A stretch of DNA of 32,978 bases from UBA6197 sp047638075 (GCF_047638075.1 NZ_JBLJBV010000062.1:1-32978), one strand, 5' to 3'. Shown: positions 6,605-15,134, counted from the first letter of the stretch. The notes: generated by a model from the letters alone, not told the origin. Program-made: numbers and translations.

Positions 6605-7858
6605 TCATGCCAATAGCCGGGTGCCATTCTGCCCGATGATCGGCAGCGTCAGGATCGTGCCTTCGGGCATGTCGCGGTCAAAGGCCACTTCGGTGAAATG
6701 CTCGGTCCGGCCAAGGCGCGGCCCTTCAGTCAGGATAACGCGGCGCTGGCCAACCTCGGCCGCCAGATGCTGCGCCAGCCGCGCATCCCCCGCCGCCCGC
6801 AACCGCGCCGCCCGGTCCTTGACCACAGGGCCTTGCAACTGCGGCATCCGCGCGGCAGGCGTGCCCTTGCGTGCGCTAAACGGAAAGACATGCAGGAACG
6901 TCAGGCCACATTCATCGACCAACCTGACCGAGTTTTCAAACATCGCCTCGGTCTCGGTCGGGAAACCGGCGATGATATCGGCGCCAAACAGGATTCCGGG
7001 GCGCAGCGCCCGCGCCTCTTCGCAAAAACGAATCGCATCTTCGCGTGAATGGCGCCGCTTCATCCGTTTGAGGATCATGTTGTCCCCGGCCTGAAGCGAC
7101 AGGTGCAGATGCGGCATCAGGCGCGGCTCGGTCGCAATCGCCTGCATCAGGCTCTCGTCCACCTCGATACTGTCGATCGACGAGATGCGCAGCCGCGGCA
7201 GATCCGGCACCAGCCGCAAGATCCGCATCACCAGATCGCCCAAGCGGGGCTGGGCCGGCAGATCAGCCCCCCAGGATGTCAGGTCAACCCCGGTCAGCAC
7301 CACCTCGTTAAAGCCCTTGCCGACCAGCCGCTTGATCTGTTCAACAACAACACCGGCAGGCACAGAGCGTGAATTGCCACGCCCGTAAGGGATAATGCAA
7401 AAAGTGCAACGGTGGTCGCAGCCGTTTTGCACCTGCACATAGGCGCGGTGGCGGCCAAACCCGTCAATCAGATGACCCGCCGTTTCGCGCACGGACATGA
7501 TGTCATCGACCTGGATCTTTTCAGTTTTACCGATCATGTCGGGGGCTTTCAGCCCCTGCCAGGTTGCCGCCTGCATTTTCTCGTGGTTGCCGATCACGCG
7601 GGCCACCTCGGGCATCACGGCAAAGGTTTCAGGCTCGGTCTGGGCGGCACAACCGGTCACGATGATCTGGGCGCCGGGGTTTTCGCGCGACAGACGGCGG
7701 ATCTCTTGCTTGGCCTTGCGCACGGCCTCGGCGGTTACGGCGCAGGTATTCACCACCACGGCGTTTTCGATACCGGCGGCGGCCGACAGCTCTTTCATCG
7801 CCTCGGTTTCATAGGCGTTCAGGCGACAACCCAGCGTGGCAAAAACCGGCGCCTTCAT
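6605..7858 (-). CDS. mtaB: tRNA t6A37 methylthiotransferase MtaB
   Basis: The 417-residue radical-SAM enzyme has the N-terminal UPF0004 domain with cluster cysteines C11 (LGCRLN), C39 (NTCAVT) and C70 (TGCAAQ). The radical-SAM CxxxCxxC sits at C147, C151 and C154 (GCDHRCTFC), and a TRAM-like C-terminal part follows. It adds a methylthio group to N6-threonylcarbamoyladenosine at position 37 of ANN-decoding tRNAs, which include the tRNA-Lys(UUU) encoded nearby at 8796. The start overlaps the dapF stop by ATGA, making a dapF-mtaB operon. MiaB is less likely because of the NTCAVT and GCDHRCTFC context. Confidence 0.93.
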   Translation of the reverse strand: MKAPVFATLGCRLNAYETEAMKELSAAAGIENAVVVNTCAVTAEAVRKAKQEIRRLSRENPGAQIIVTGCAAQTEPETFAVMPEVARVIGNHEKMQAATWQGLKAPDMIGKTEKIQVDDIMSVRETAGHLIDGFGRHRAYVQVQNGCDHRCTFCIIPYGRGNSRSVPAGVVVEQIKRLVGKGFNEVVLTGVDLTSWGADLPAQPRLGDLVMRILRLVPDLPRLRISSIDSIEVDESLMQAIATEPRLMPHLHLSLQAGDNMILKRMKRRHSREDAIRFCEEARALRPGILFGADIIAGFPTETEAMFENSVRLVDECGLTFLHVFPFSARKGTPAARMPQLQGPVVKDRAARLRAAGDARLAQHLAAEVGQRRVILTEGPRLGRTEHFTEVAFDRDMPEGTILTLPIIGQNGTRLLA

Positions 7859-8691
7859 AGCGCGGCCATGAACGAAGCGGTTAGCGTGCCGCTGAACACA
7901 TGCGCGGTGGGGCCTGTCATCCAGACCCCGTCATCGCGCCAATCAATGGTCAACGTGCCGCCATCCACGTCGACCGTCACACACCGCCCGGTCAGGCCGC
8001 GCAGATGCGCCGCAACAACCGTGGCGCAGGTTCCAGACCCGCACGCGAGCGTAATACCCGTGCCGCGTTCCCAAACCCGCATCCGCAGATGATTCGGCCC
8101 GATCACCGAAGCAAATTCAACGTTGGTCGCCTGCGGAAACGCGGGGTGGTGTTCGATCTCTGCCCCGCGCCCGGCGACATCGACCACCTCGGCATCTGGC
8201 ACAAAGAACACGCAGTGTGGATTGCCCATACCCACGGCCACCGGATCGCCCGCAATCGGCAGATGCAGCAACTCCATCGGGCCGGAAAGCGGCACCGCTG
8301 CCCAATCCAGTAGCGGCGCGCCCATATTCACGCGGGTCAACCCACCCCCGGCATCCTCGGCCAGCAGTAGCCCCCGTTCGGTCTGTAGCCTGACGCTGGC
8401 GCTTGCCGAACCGTCCATCAGATAGCGCGCCACACACCGGGTAGCATTGCCGCAGGCCGAACTGACGGATCCGTCCGAATTATAAAAGGTCAGCCGCGCG
8501 TCAGCCCCCGCCGCCGTCTCGATCAACGCCAGTTGGTCAAACCCCACGCCCCGGTGCCGGTCCCCCAATGCCTGCACCAATGCCGGCGTCAGCAAGACAC
8601 CATCCGACCGGGCATCAATTACAACGAAGTCATTGCCAAGCCCGTGCATTTTCATGAAGGGCAGACCCAAGGGTGCGCGCGTGTTTTCCAT
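7855..8691 (-). CDS. dapF: Diaminopimelate epimerase DapF
   Basis: The 278-residue protein converts LL- to meso-diaminopimelate for lysine and peptidoglycan synthesis. The two catalytic cysteines are C80 in SACGNATRC and C217 in ACGSGTCAT, and the N-terminal family signature MKMHGLGNDFVVID is present. Start chosen at ATG 8691 (MENTRAP). The frame stays open to GTG 8754, but that extension has no ribosome site and is not conserved-looking, and the inner MKMHG Met at about residue 13 is the only other option. The stop overlaps mtaB. Confidence 0.93.
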   Translation of the reverse strand: MENTRAPLGLPFMKMHGLGNDFVVIDARSDGVLLTPALVQALGDRHRGVGFDQLALIETAAGADARLTFYNSDGSVSSACGNATRCVARYLMDGSASASVRLQTERGLLLAEDAGGGLTRVNMGAPLLDWAAVPLSGPMELLHLPIAGDPVAVGMGNPHCVFFVPDAEVVDVAGRGAEIEHHPAFPQATNVEFASVIGPNHLRMRVWERGTGITLACGSGTCATVVAAHLRGLTGRCVTVDVDGGTLTIDWRDDGVWMTGPTAHVFSGTLTASFMAAL

Positions 8692-8754
8692 CCGCCGCGC
8701 TATACGCCCCCCGCAAAGATTTTGCCAGTAGGTGCTTTTTCTGCTGTTTAGCAC

Positions 8755-8781
8755 TTGACCCGCCGCGGCTGGGTTTATAGA
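8755..8781 (+). promoter_or_regulatory. Probable sigma-70 promoter of tRNA-Lys
   Basis: TTGACC (8755-8760) and TATAGA (8776-8781) are 15 bp apart, 14 bases before the tRNA. The spacing is a little short, and a one-base shift of the -35 gives 16. Confidence 0.5.
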
Positions 8782-8795
8782 GAACCGCCCAGTGT

Positions 8796-8871
8796 GGGCC
8801 GGTAGCTCAGTTGGTAGAGCAACTGACTTTTAATCAGTAGGTCCCGGGTTCGGATCCCGGCCGGCTCACCA
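8796..8871 (+). tRNA. tRNA-Lys (anticodon UUU)
   Basis: These 76 bases fold as a cloverleaf. The acceptor is GGGCCGG/CCGGCTC (one G-U), the D stem GCTC/GAGC, the anticodon arm ACTGA-CTTTTAA-TCAGT and the T arm CCGGG-TTCGGAT-CCCGG. The CCA end is encoded. The anticodon TTT reads Lys codons. One oddity is that T-loop position 58 is G, where A is nearly universal. Confidence 0.96.
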
Positions 8872-9295
8872 ATAAATCCTTATTTTCGTGTGGCGCTTGA
8901 GTCACCATCTGTGACAGGGCTCCCTCCATTGGCGCGATTGATACCCTGAACACAGGGTTCGTGTGGCGAGACCTGACCAAAACCTACGCCGTGATTCCGG
9001 TAAACCTGGCTATCTGCCCATCGGTGCCTCGGGCGAAATTGCCATTGGCAGCGCCCATGCGGCGCACATCGCAAGGCTGAAGGTCTGGCACCGTGGCGGT
9101 AGGTCGTTCCATCTGCCTTGACAGGATGACATTGCGGCCATGATCGGATGCGGCGCTGCCGTTCGTGGCAATACCGGCTTCATCAACAGCATCCGCCTTT
9201 GCCATTCGCTGAACAATGGCACTTCTAGCCGCGCTTGGGGTTTGACGAACGCAGTTTGCAAAGGCTAGAACAACTTTAGCAAACCGGGGGCAACG
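8872..9295. other. 424 bp gap with no recognised gene
   Basis: No frame here gives a protein I recognise. A minus-strand open frame (8984-9427) overlaps the start of the regulator gene and has no ribosome site. The plus strand is broken by stops. The last 50 bp carry the TTTGCAAA operator candidate. The stretch could be a decayed gene. Confidence 0.4.
9255..9283. promoter_or_regulatory. PccR/ScfR-type operator in front of the regulator gene
   Basis: A perfect palindrome TTTGCAAA at 9255-9262 is followed, 12 bases on, by the imperfect TTTAGCAAA at 9275-9283, 12 bases before the ATG. TTTGCAAA is the core reported for ScfR-family regulators (PccR in Rhodobacter sphaeroides, RamB in Corynebacterium). 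Inference: autoregulation. Confidence 0.6.
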
Positions 9296-10690
9296 ATGGC
9301 CACACAAAAGCTCTATGCAGGCGTGAAACTGCGCGAAACCCGTAGTCGCTTTGGTCTGACCCAGAAGGTTTTTGCCGACCGCTTGGGGGTTTCGCTGCCC
9401 TATCTCAACCAGATGGAAAACAACCATCGGCCCGTCTCAGCCTCAGTAGTGCTGGCTTTGGCAAGCGAATTCGGGTTGGATGTGACCGAGCTTTCTGTAG
9501 GTGACGCGGAACGCCTGGTGTCAGACATGCGCGAGGCGCTGGCGGACCCGATCTTTGCCGATAGCACCCCACCGTTGGCCGATCTGCGCCTGACCGCCTC
9601 GAACGCCCCAGCCTTGGCCCGTGCTTTTCTGGAACTGCACAGCGCCTACCGCCAGACTCATGAACGGCTGGCCAGCCTAGACGAGGCGCTTGGGCGTGAA
9701 GGCTCGGTCATGGCCATTTCACCCTGGGAAGAGGTTCGCGATTTCTTTCACTATTGCGACAATTACATCGACGCGGTGGACCGCGCCGCCGAACGCTTTT
9801 CCAGCCCTGATGGCAAACGTCTTGACCCCATCAAACGGGCAACCGACGCGTTGGCAAAGCAGGGGATCACTGTGCAGCTTTCGAACATTGATCACTTACG
9901 TCAGTTGCATGACAAACAACTGTTGGTTTCGGCGCGGGCGGGCACAGCAACGCAGGCATTTCAGCTATTGCATCAGGTTGCGCTGATTACTCAAAATGAT
10001 CTTCTGGAAGCCACGCTAGACCTTGCCCGGTTTCAATCTGAAACCGCGCGCGCCATCGCCAAGATCGGCTTGGCCAACTACTTTGCGGGCGCAGCGCTAA
10101 TGCCCTACCGCATCTTTCTGGAAGCCGCGATCACGACCCGCCACGATCTGGAGCGGCTTTCAGACCTGTTCGGCGCCTCGATCGAGCAGGTAGCCCATCG
10201 CCTGTCTACCATGCAGCGGCCTGGCGCCAAGGGCATTCCGTTCTACTTTGTCCGCGTCGATCAGGCTGGCACGATCACCAAGCGCCATTCGGCGGCGCGG
10301 TTGCAATTTGCGCGTTTCGGCGGCGCCTGTCCGCTGTGGAATGTGCATCAGGCGTTTGAGACGCCCGGTCGTTTCCTGCGGCAACTGGCAGAGACGCCCG
10401 ACGGGGTGCGCTACCTGTGCCTTGCGCGCGATGTGTCGAAATCAGGTGGGTCCTTTACCGCGCCGGTGCGGCGCTACGCCATTGGGCTGGGATGCGAAAT
10501 CAGCCACGCACGCGGCCTGGTCTATGCCGATGATATGGAGCTTTCAAATCCGCGGGCCTATGCGCCAATCGGCGTCTCCTGCCGGATCTGCGAACGCAAG
10601 GATTGCCATCAGCGATCAGTCCCCCCGTTAGAGCGGCGACTGACGATCAACCCCGACAGCCGTGGCCTTTTACCCTATGACATCGCCTGA
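9296..10690 (+). CDS. XRE/ScfR-family short-chain acyl-CoA regulator, PccR-like
   Basis: The 464-residue protein has an N-terminal Cro/C1 helix-turn-helix (about 9-62: LRETRSRFGLTQKVFADRLG, SLPYLNQMENN). A long middle region has the IrrE-like layout without a clear HExxH (LMPYRIFLEAA). The C-terminal short-chain fatty acyl regulator domain carries a cysteine cluster SCRICERKDC (C429, C432, C437). Family knowledge: PccR, RamB and PrpR sense acyl-CoAs and control propionate, acetate or glyoxylate pathways, and mycobacterial PrpR binds an iron-sulphur cluster. Its own upstream site and the array before prpE (27086-27173) carry TTTGCAAA. Start ATG 9296 follows CGGGGG. No pccB lies beside it here. 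Confidence 0.82.
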   Translation: MATQKLYAGVKLRETRSRFGLTQKVFADRLGVSLPYLNQMENNHRPVSASVVLALASEFGLDVTELSVGDAERLVSDMREALADPIFADSTPPLADLRLTASNAPALARAFLELHSAYRQTHERLASLDEALGREGSVMAISPWEEVRDFFHYCDNYIDAVDRAAERFSSPDGKRLDPIKRATDALAKQGITVQLSNIDHLRQLHDKQLLVSARAGTATQAFQLLHQVALITQNDLLEATLDLARFQSETARAIAKIGLANYFAGAALMPYRIFLEAAITTRHDLERLSDLFGASIEQVAHRLSTMQRPGAKGIPFYFVRVDQAGTITKRHSAARLQFARFGGACPLWNVHQAFETPGRFLRQLAETPDGVRYLCLARDVSKSGGSFTAPVRRYAIGLGCEISHARGLVYADDMELSNPRAYAPIGVSCRICERKDCHQRSVPPLERRLTINPDSRGLLPYDIA

Positions 10691-10694
10691 AATA

Positions 10695-10714
10695 GCCCCG
10701 GGTCACCCCGGGGC
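10695..10714. terminator. Hairpin between convergent genes
   Basis: GCCCCGGG-TCAC-CCCGGGGC is a perfect 8 bp stem with a tetraloop, 5 bases after the regulator stop and before the convergent DUF465 gene. It lacks a U tract, so it may act as an mRNA end barrier rather than a classical terminator. Confidence 0.5.
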
Positions 10715-10734
10715 CGCACCCCTGGCCGGACGGC

Positions 10735-10974
10735 TCAGGCGTCTGCCAGCATCCGGGCAATTTCGTCTTTCAGGGCGGCACGTTTTTTGCGCATTTCAAC
10801 CTCGGTAAGTTGCTCGACCGGCTCAACCGTGGTTTCCGCGCGGTGAACGGCACGGTTCACCTCATGATATTCATCGAAAATTCGTTCAAAATGCGCATTC
10901 TGCACCTTCAACGCCTGAATTTTCTCGGCATCGCCCGGAAAATCTTCGTAAATATCATGGGGGGTATTCGACAT
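10735..10974 (-). CDS. DUF465 (YdcH-like) small coiled-coil protein
   Basis: The 79-residue protein has a heptad-rich helical layout (AEKIQALKVQNAHFERIFDE) and ends EMRKKRAALKDEIARMLADA. This is the DUF465/YdcH signature of a short antiparallel coiled coil; the function is unknown. The start ATG 10974 has AAGGA eight bases upstream. It is transcribed alone, converging on the regulator gene. No signal peptide is seen. Confidence 0.8.
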   Translation of the reverse strand: MSNTPHDIYEDFPGDAEKIQALKVQNAHFERIFDEYHEVNRAVHRAETTVEPVEQLTEVEMRKKRAALKDEIARMLADA

Positions 10975-11033
10975 GTTCGTATTCCTTTTTGTTAACCTAT
11001 CACCCAGATTACGCGTAAAGGTCGCTACTAGCT

Positions 11034-11047
11034 TTGACCCTGGTCAA
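11034..11047. promoter_or_regulatory. Perfect 14 bp palindrome upstream of the DUF465 gene
   Basis: TTGACC-CT-GGTCAA lies 60 bp upstream of the DUF465 start. On the minus strand its TTGACC half could also be the -35 of that gene. It is a regulator site candidate, with no known match. Confidence 0.35.
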
Positions 11048-11065
11048 TTTCGGATAATTTTTCGC

Positions 11066-11100
11066 AGGTTCAGCCCCAGAGAAGCTGGAAATCTGAACCT
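11066..11100. other. Hairpin after the betBA operon
   Basis: Arms AGGTTCAG (11066-11073) and CTGAACCT (11093-11100) pair perfectly, with an inner CCAG/CTGG. It lies 31 bases past the betA stop. There is no U run on the betA side, so a terminator role is only possible. Confidence 0.4.
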
Positions 11101-11131
11101 ACGCCCGACGCTATAAGGGTCATATTCAATC

Positions 11132-12799
11132 TCAGCGCTGCTGCGTCCGGCTATGGGGGTGCAGCCAGGGCGTAGCATTCAGCGGGGCCAACATACCCTT
11201 GCCCAGGATATGATCGGCCGCCTTTTCGCCAACCATTATCGAAGGGGCATTAAGGTTGCCGTTGGTAATCCGTGGAAAAACCGAGCTATCCGCCACCCGA
11301 AGCCCCTCAACGCCAATTACCCGGCATTCAGGGTCGACCACCGCCATCGCATCATCAGCACGCCCCATCCTGGCCGTGCCGCAGGGATGGTAGGCGCTTT
11401 CGGCGTGTTCGCGGATAAAGGCGTCAATGCCACCGTCCGTTTCCACCCCCGTCCCCGGCTGAATTTCATGCTTGACGAACGCGGCCATCACTGGCTGCGC
11501 AAACACCTCGCGCGTCAGGCGGACGCATTTGCGGAACTCGTCCCAGTCGTCCGGGTGGCTCATATAGTTGAAGCGGATCACCGGCGCCGCCTTCGGATCG
11601 GCTGACCGCAGACTGACCGTGCCGCGCGATTTTGACCGCATCGGCCCGACATGCGCCTGAAAACCATGCCCCACCGCCGCCGCCTTACCGTCATAGCGCA
11701 CGGCAATCGGCAGAAAATGATACTGGATATCGGGGTATTCCACCCCCGCGGCACTACGGATGAAGGCGCAGGCCTCAAACTGATTACTGGCCCCCAACCC
11801 CTTGCCGGTCAGCAGCCATTGCGCCCCGATCAGCGCCTTGCCCCAAAGGTTCCAATATTTGAACAACGTCACTGGCTGGCTGGCGGCAAACTGCATGTAG
11901 ATTTCCAGATGGTCTTGCAAATTGGCCCCCACACCGGGCCGATCCGCCACCACCGGCAGCCCATGCTGCGCCAGATGCGCGGCGGGCCCAATTCCTGACA
12001 GCATCAACAGTTTCGGTGTGTTCAACGAGCTGGCGGCCAGAATAACCTCTGCCCCGGCCAGGATCACCTCGACCTTGCCGCCACGCTCGACCTCGACCCC
12101 GGTCGCGCGCCCGGCCTCAATTACCACGCGGCGCGCGAACGCCCGGATGATCTGCAATCGCCCGCTTTTCAACGCCGGACGCAGATAGGCATTGGCAGCA
12201 GACCAGCGGCGCCCCTTCCAGATTGTCGCCTCCATCGGGCCAAAGCCCTCTTGCTGCGCGCCGTTGTAATCGGACGTCACCGGATAGCCGGCCTGCTGCC
12301 CTGCCTCGATAAAGGCGCCAAACAGCGGGTTGGTGCGCGGGCCACGGGTCACATGCAATGGCCCGGAATGGCCGCGCCAATCAGCGCAGCCACCATCATG
12401 GCCGCCATGCCAGCTTTCCATCCGCTTGAAATAGGGCAGCACATCGGCATAGCCCCAGCCCGCGGCCCCCGCCTCTGCCCAATGGTCATAATCCTTCGCA
12501 TGGCCGCGCACAAAGACCATTCCGTTGATACTGGATGACCCGCCAATAACCTTGCCACGCGGTGTCGCCAGAACCCGCCCGCCCAGATGCGGCTCGGGCT
12601 CGGACTTGAACCCCCAATCGTATAGCCCCATGCTCATCGGATAGGAAAGTGCAGCAGGCATCTGGATAAACGGCCCCGCATCACTGCCACCATGTTCGAT
12701 AATGACAACCCGCTTGCCCGCCTCGACCAGCCGATAGGCCAAGGCAGACCCGCCTGATCCGGCCCCCACGATTACATAATCCGCCATCATCCCGTCCAT
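11132..12799 (-). CDS. betA: Choline dehydrogenase BetA
   Basis: The 555-residue GMC-family flavoprotein oxidises choline to betaine aldehyde. The N-terminal FAD dinucleotide motif is VIVGAGSGGSALAYRL (about 9-24). The GMC signatures are GKVIGGSSSINGMVFVRG (about 80-97) and AASSLNTPKLLMLSGIGP. The C-terminal catalytic part includes YHPCGTARMG and ITNGNLNAPSIMVGEKAAD. Start chosen at ATG 12799 (MDGMMADY), with GAAGGGAAGG just upstream. The open frame continues to 12901 but overlaps the ribosome site and lies in the betB tail. It follows betB after 67 bp, in the same operon. It is peripherally membrane-linked in the family. Confidence 0.94.
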   Translation of the reverse strand: MDGMMADYVIVGAGSGGSALAYRLVEAGKRVVIIEHGGSDAGPFIQMPAALSYPMSMGLYDWGFKSEPEPHLGGRVLATPRGKVIGGSSSINGMVFVRGHAKDYDHWAEAGAAGWGYADVLPYFKRMESWHGGHDGGCADWRGHSGPLHVTRGPRTNPLFGAFIEAGQQAGYPVTSDYNGAQQEGFGPMEATIWKGRRWSAANAYLRPALKSGRLQIIRAFARRVVIEAGRATGVEVERGGKVEVILAGAEVILAASSLNTPKLLMLSGIGPAAHLAQHGLPVVADRPGVGANLQDHLEIYMQFAASQPVTLFKYWNLWGKALIGAQWLLTGKGLGASNQFEACAFIRSAAGVEYPDIQYHFLPIAVRYDGKAAAVGHGFQAHVGPMRSKSRGTVSLRSADPKAAPVIRFNYMSHPDDWDEFRKCVRLTREVFAQPVMAAFVKHEIQPGTGVETDGGIDAFIREHAESAYHPCGTARMGRADDAMAVVDPECRVIGVEGLRVADSSVFPRITNGNLNAPSIMVGEKAADHILGKGMLAPLNATPWLHPHSRTQQR

Positions 12800-12866
12800 T
12801 CCGCCTTCCCTTCGCGCTTTTTTTTGGCGCAAATACTCTGCCCGGCTGCCTGCCCTGGAACACCCC

Positions 12867-14318
12867 TCAGTAGGGCGCGTCCACCGGCCCCATGCCCACA
12901 TAAACCGATTTGACCTGCGAATAATGCTCCACCGCCGCGCGGCTGTTTTCGCGCCCCACGCCCGAGCCTTTCACCCCCCCGAAAGGCACCTCGACCGGGG
13001 TCAGGTTATAGGCGTTGATCCAGCAGGTGCCCGCCTCCAGCGCGGCAATCACCCGGTGGGCGCGCGCCATATCGGCGGTAAAGACCCCCGCGGCCAACCC
13101 GAACTGCGTGGCGTTGGCGCGGCTCACCGCCTCATCCTCGGTCTCGAAATCCAGAACCGCCATCACCGGGCCGAACACTTCTTCACGCGCCAGCACCATG
13201 GCGTCGGTTACATCCGCAAATACCGTCGGCTCTACGAAATATCCCCCTGCGTTACCGATACCGCCGCCGCAGATCAGCCGCGCACCTTCGGCTTTGGCCC
13301 CGGCTATGTAGCCCAGCACCTTTTCTTGCTGCGCCGCGCTGACCAGGGGGCCAAACTGCGTCGCCTCATCCATCGGATCGCCCGCAATGATACCCGCCGT
13401 CCGTTCCGCCAGCCGCGCCAAAAACCGCTCTTTCAAGCCCTTTTGCACAAATACCCGCGTGCCGTTTGAACAAACCTGCCCCGACGAATAGAAATTCGCC
13501 AGCATGGCCGCCCCTACCGCATCCTCCAGGCTGGCGTCATCAAAGATGATCAGCGGCGACTTGCCGCCCAACTCCATCGTGACGTGTTTCATTCCCTGGG
13601 CGGCGGCGGCATAGACCTTGGCCCCGGTCCCGACCGATCCGGTCAGCGACACTTTCGCCACCCGCGCATCGGCAACCAACGCGCTGCCCACTGCACCGCG
13701 CCCCTGCACCACGTTGAACAACCCCGCAGGAAGCCCCGCCTGACTGAAAATCTCGGCCAGTCGTAGCGCCCCAAGGGGCGTGACCTCGGACGGTTTGAAT
13801 ATCATGGCGTTGCCCATCGCCAGCGCGGGCGCCGCCTTCCAGCAGGCGATCTGGCTGGGGTAGTTCCACGCACCGATGCCAACACAAACCCCCAGCGGTT
13901 CGCGCAGCGTATAGGCAAAATCGCGCCCCAGCGGCATCGTTTCACCTGTCACCGTGGGTGCAAGCCCGGCGAAATATTCCAGCGCATCCGCCCCTGAGGG
14001 CCAATCGGCCACCAGCGTTTCCTGCACCGGCTTGCCGGTATCCAGCGTCTCCAGATGGGCCAGCTCGGCACCGCGGTCTCGAATGATATCGGCGGCGCGG
14101 CGCAAAATCCGCCCCCGCTCGACCGGGCGCAGCGCCGCCCAGGCCTTCTGCGCCCGCTTGGCCGAGGCCAGCGCCGCCTCGATCACCTTTGGCGTCGCCT
14201 CATACAGCGTCGCAATCACCGCGCCGTTGCCCGGATAGATCACCTCGATCGGCGCGCCGGCCGTATCTTCCAGATAGGCACCATCGACAAAATGGCTGGC
14301 TTTGGGTTGGGCAATCAT
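12867..14318 (-). CDS. betB: Betaine aldehyde dehydrogenase BetB
   Basis: The 483-residue NAD(P)+-dependent aldehyde dehydrogenase makes glycine betaine from betaine aldehyde. It has the catalytic Cys283 in SSGQVCSNGTRVFV and the general base Glu249 in VTMELGGKSP. The cofactor loop is IGAWNYPSQI, then KPSEVTPLGA. Length and motifs match BetB closely. It is the first gene of the betB-betA unit. A 20 bp BetI-like box (14340-14359) lies 21 bp before its start, so it likely has its own promoter, separate from betI. Confidence 0.94.
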   Translation of the reverse strand: MIAQPKASHFVDGAYLEDTAGAPIEVIYPGNGAVIATLYEATPKVIEAALASAKRAQKAWAALRPVERGRILRRAADIIRDRGAELAHLETLDTGKPVQETLVADWPSGADALEYFAGLAPTVTGETMPLGRDFAYTLREPLGVCVGIGAWNYPSQIACWKAAPALAMGNAMIFKPSEVTPLGALRLAEIFSQAGLPAGLFNVVQGRGAVGSALVADARVAKVSLTGSVGTGAKVYAAAAQGMKHVTMELGGKSPLIIFDDASLEDAVGAAMLANFYSSGQVCSNGTRVFVQKGLKERFLARLAERTAGIIAGDPMDEATQFGPLVSAAQQEKVLGYIAGAKAEGARLICGGGIGNAGGYFVEPTVFADVTDAMVLAREEVFGPVMAVLDFETEDEAVSRANATQFGLAAGVFTADMARAHRVIAALEAGTCWINAYNLTPVEVPFGGVKGSGVGRENSRAAVEHYSQVKSVYVGMGPVDAPY

Positions 14319-14339
14319 CGTGGTCTCCGTTCAGATGTA

Positions 14340-14359
14340 TTGATTGACGCCTCAATCAA
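14340..14359. promoter_or_regulatory. BetI-like operator in front of betB
   Basis: TTGATTGA-N4-TCAATCAA is a perfect dyad. It is nearly identical to the box at 15115-15134, and TetR repressors bind dyads of this size. BetI is encoded next door and choline relieves BetI repression in known systems. Confidence 0.75.
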
Positions 14360-14375
14360 CGGCGCCACAGATCAG

Positions 14376-14405
14376 CAAAATACCCCGCCATGGACAGCGG
14401 CGGGG
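14376..14405 (-). terminator. Rho-independent terminator of betI
   Basis: On the minus strand CCCCGCC and GGCGGGG pair around a 9-base loop and are followed by TATTTTG. It lies between the betI stop and the betB operator, separating the two transcripts. Confidence 0.6.
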
Positions 14406-14469
14406 CGGGTTCAGTCGCCCGATGGAAAGCGTTTGCTTTTCCTAAGGCATTCAGGGCTAAGGCACGGGT

Positions 14470-15072
14470 TCATTGATCACCCCCCTGCCGCAGTTCGCGC
14501 GCCAGGAAATCCAGCACCAGCGCCGTCGCACTGGCGCGATCAGGAATTGCGGCGCTCAGACCCGAAGGGGCAAGGGCCGCGCGCAGATAGACACCGTCGA
14601 TCAGCGCGCCCAGACGTTCGGCCACGGCCTCGGCGCGCGCCCCCACCAAGGGGCGCAGATCGTGCAGCAGGTTGGACCTCAGCCGCTGACGATAGATCTG
14701 CAACAGACGCCGCGCCTTGGGTTCGGCCTGCGCCAGAACGTAAAAGTTCAGCCAGGCCGCCACCACTTCGCGGCGAAACGACGTCGGCCCGAAACTGGCG
14801 CGCACCAGCGCCTCGATCCGGCCTTTTGGCCCTGCGGCCGCCGCCAGCGCACCACGCACCTCGGCGCCGAAAACCGTCAGCACATGGCGCATCGCCGCCA
14901 CAAAGATCGCCTCTTTCGAGCCGAAGTAATGATGCGCCAGCGCCGAAGACATGCCCGCGCGCGCCGCAATCTGCGCCACCGTCACCTCAAGTGACCCGGT
15001 ACGGCCAATTTCAAGGATTGTAGCCTTGACGATTGCCGCCCGGCGGATAGGCTCTGCCGCGATCCGTGCCAT
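14470..15072 (-). CDS. betI: TetR-family choline-responsive repressor BetI
   Basis: The 200-residue protein has an N-terminal TetR helix-turn-helix (EPIRRAAIVKATILEIGRTG, then TVAQIAARAGMSSALAHHYFGSKEAI). Its C-terminal ligand domain (WLNFYVLAQAEPKARRLLQIYRQRL, DGVYLRAAL) is typical of BetI. Start chosen at ATG 15072, with AGAGGA five bases upstream; an upstream TTG-type extension is unlikely. It is encoded between the two operons it should control, and a matching dyad lies in each control region. It is predicted to repress betBA, choXWV and itself until choline is present. Confidence 0.9.
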   Translation of the reverse strand: MARIAAEPIRRAAIVKATILEIGRTGSLEVTVAQIAARAGMSSALAHHYFGSKEAIFVAAMRHVLTVFGAEVRGALAAAAGPKGRIEALVRASFGPTSFRREVVAAWLNFYVLAQAEPKARRLLQIYRQRLRSNLLHDLRPLVGARAEAVAERLGALIDGVYLRAALAPSGLSAAIPDRASATALVLDFLARELRQGGDQ

Positions 15073-15114
15073 GTTTTCCTCTGAAAACTGTTGCAATCTG
15101 GTTGTAGTAGTGAA

Positions 15115-15134
15115 TTAATTGACTCGTCAATCAA
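15115..15134. promoter_or_regulatory. BetI-like operator between betI and choX
   Basis: TTAATTGA-N4-TCAATCAA differs by one base from the betB box. It lies 43 bp upstream of betI and 91 bp upstream of choX, placed to control both divergent genes. Confidence 0.75.

Noticed and set aside
8984..9427. 147-codon minus-strand ORF before the PccR-like gene
   Set aside because: It overlaps the regulator start, has no ribosome site and resembles no family I know; treated as a chance frame.
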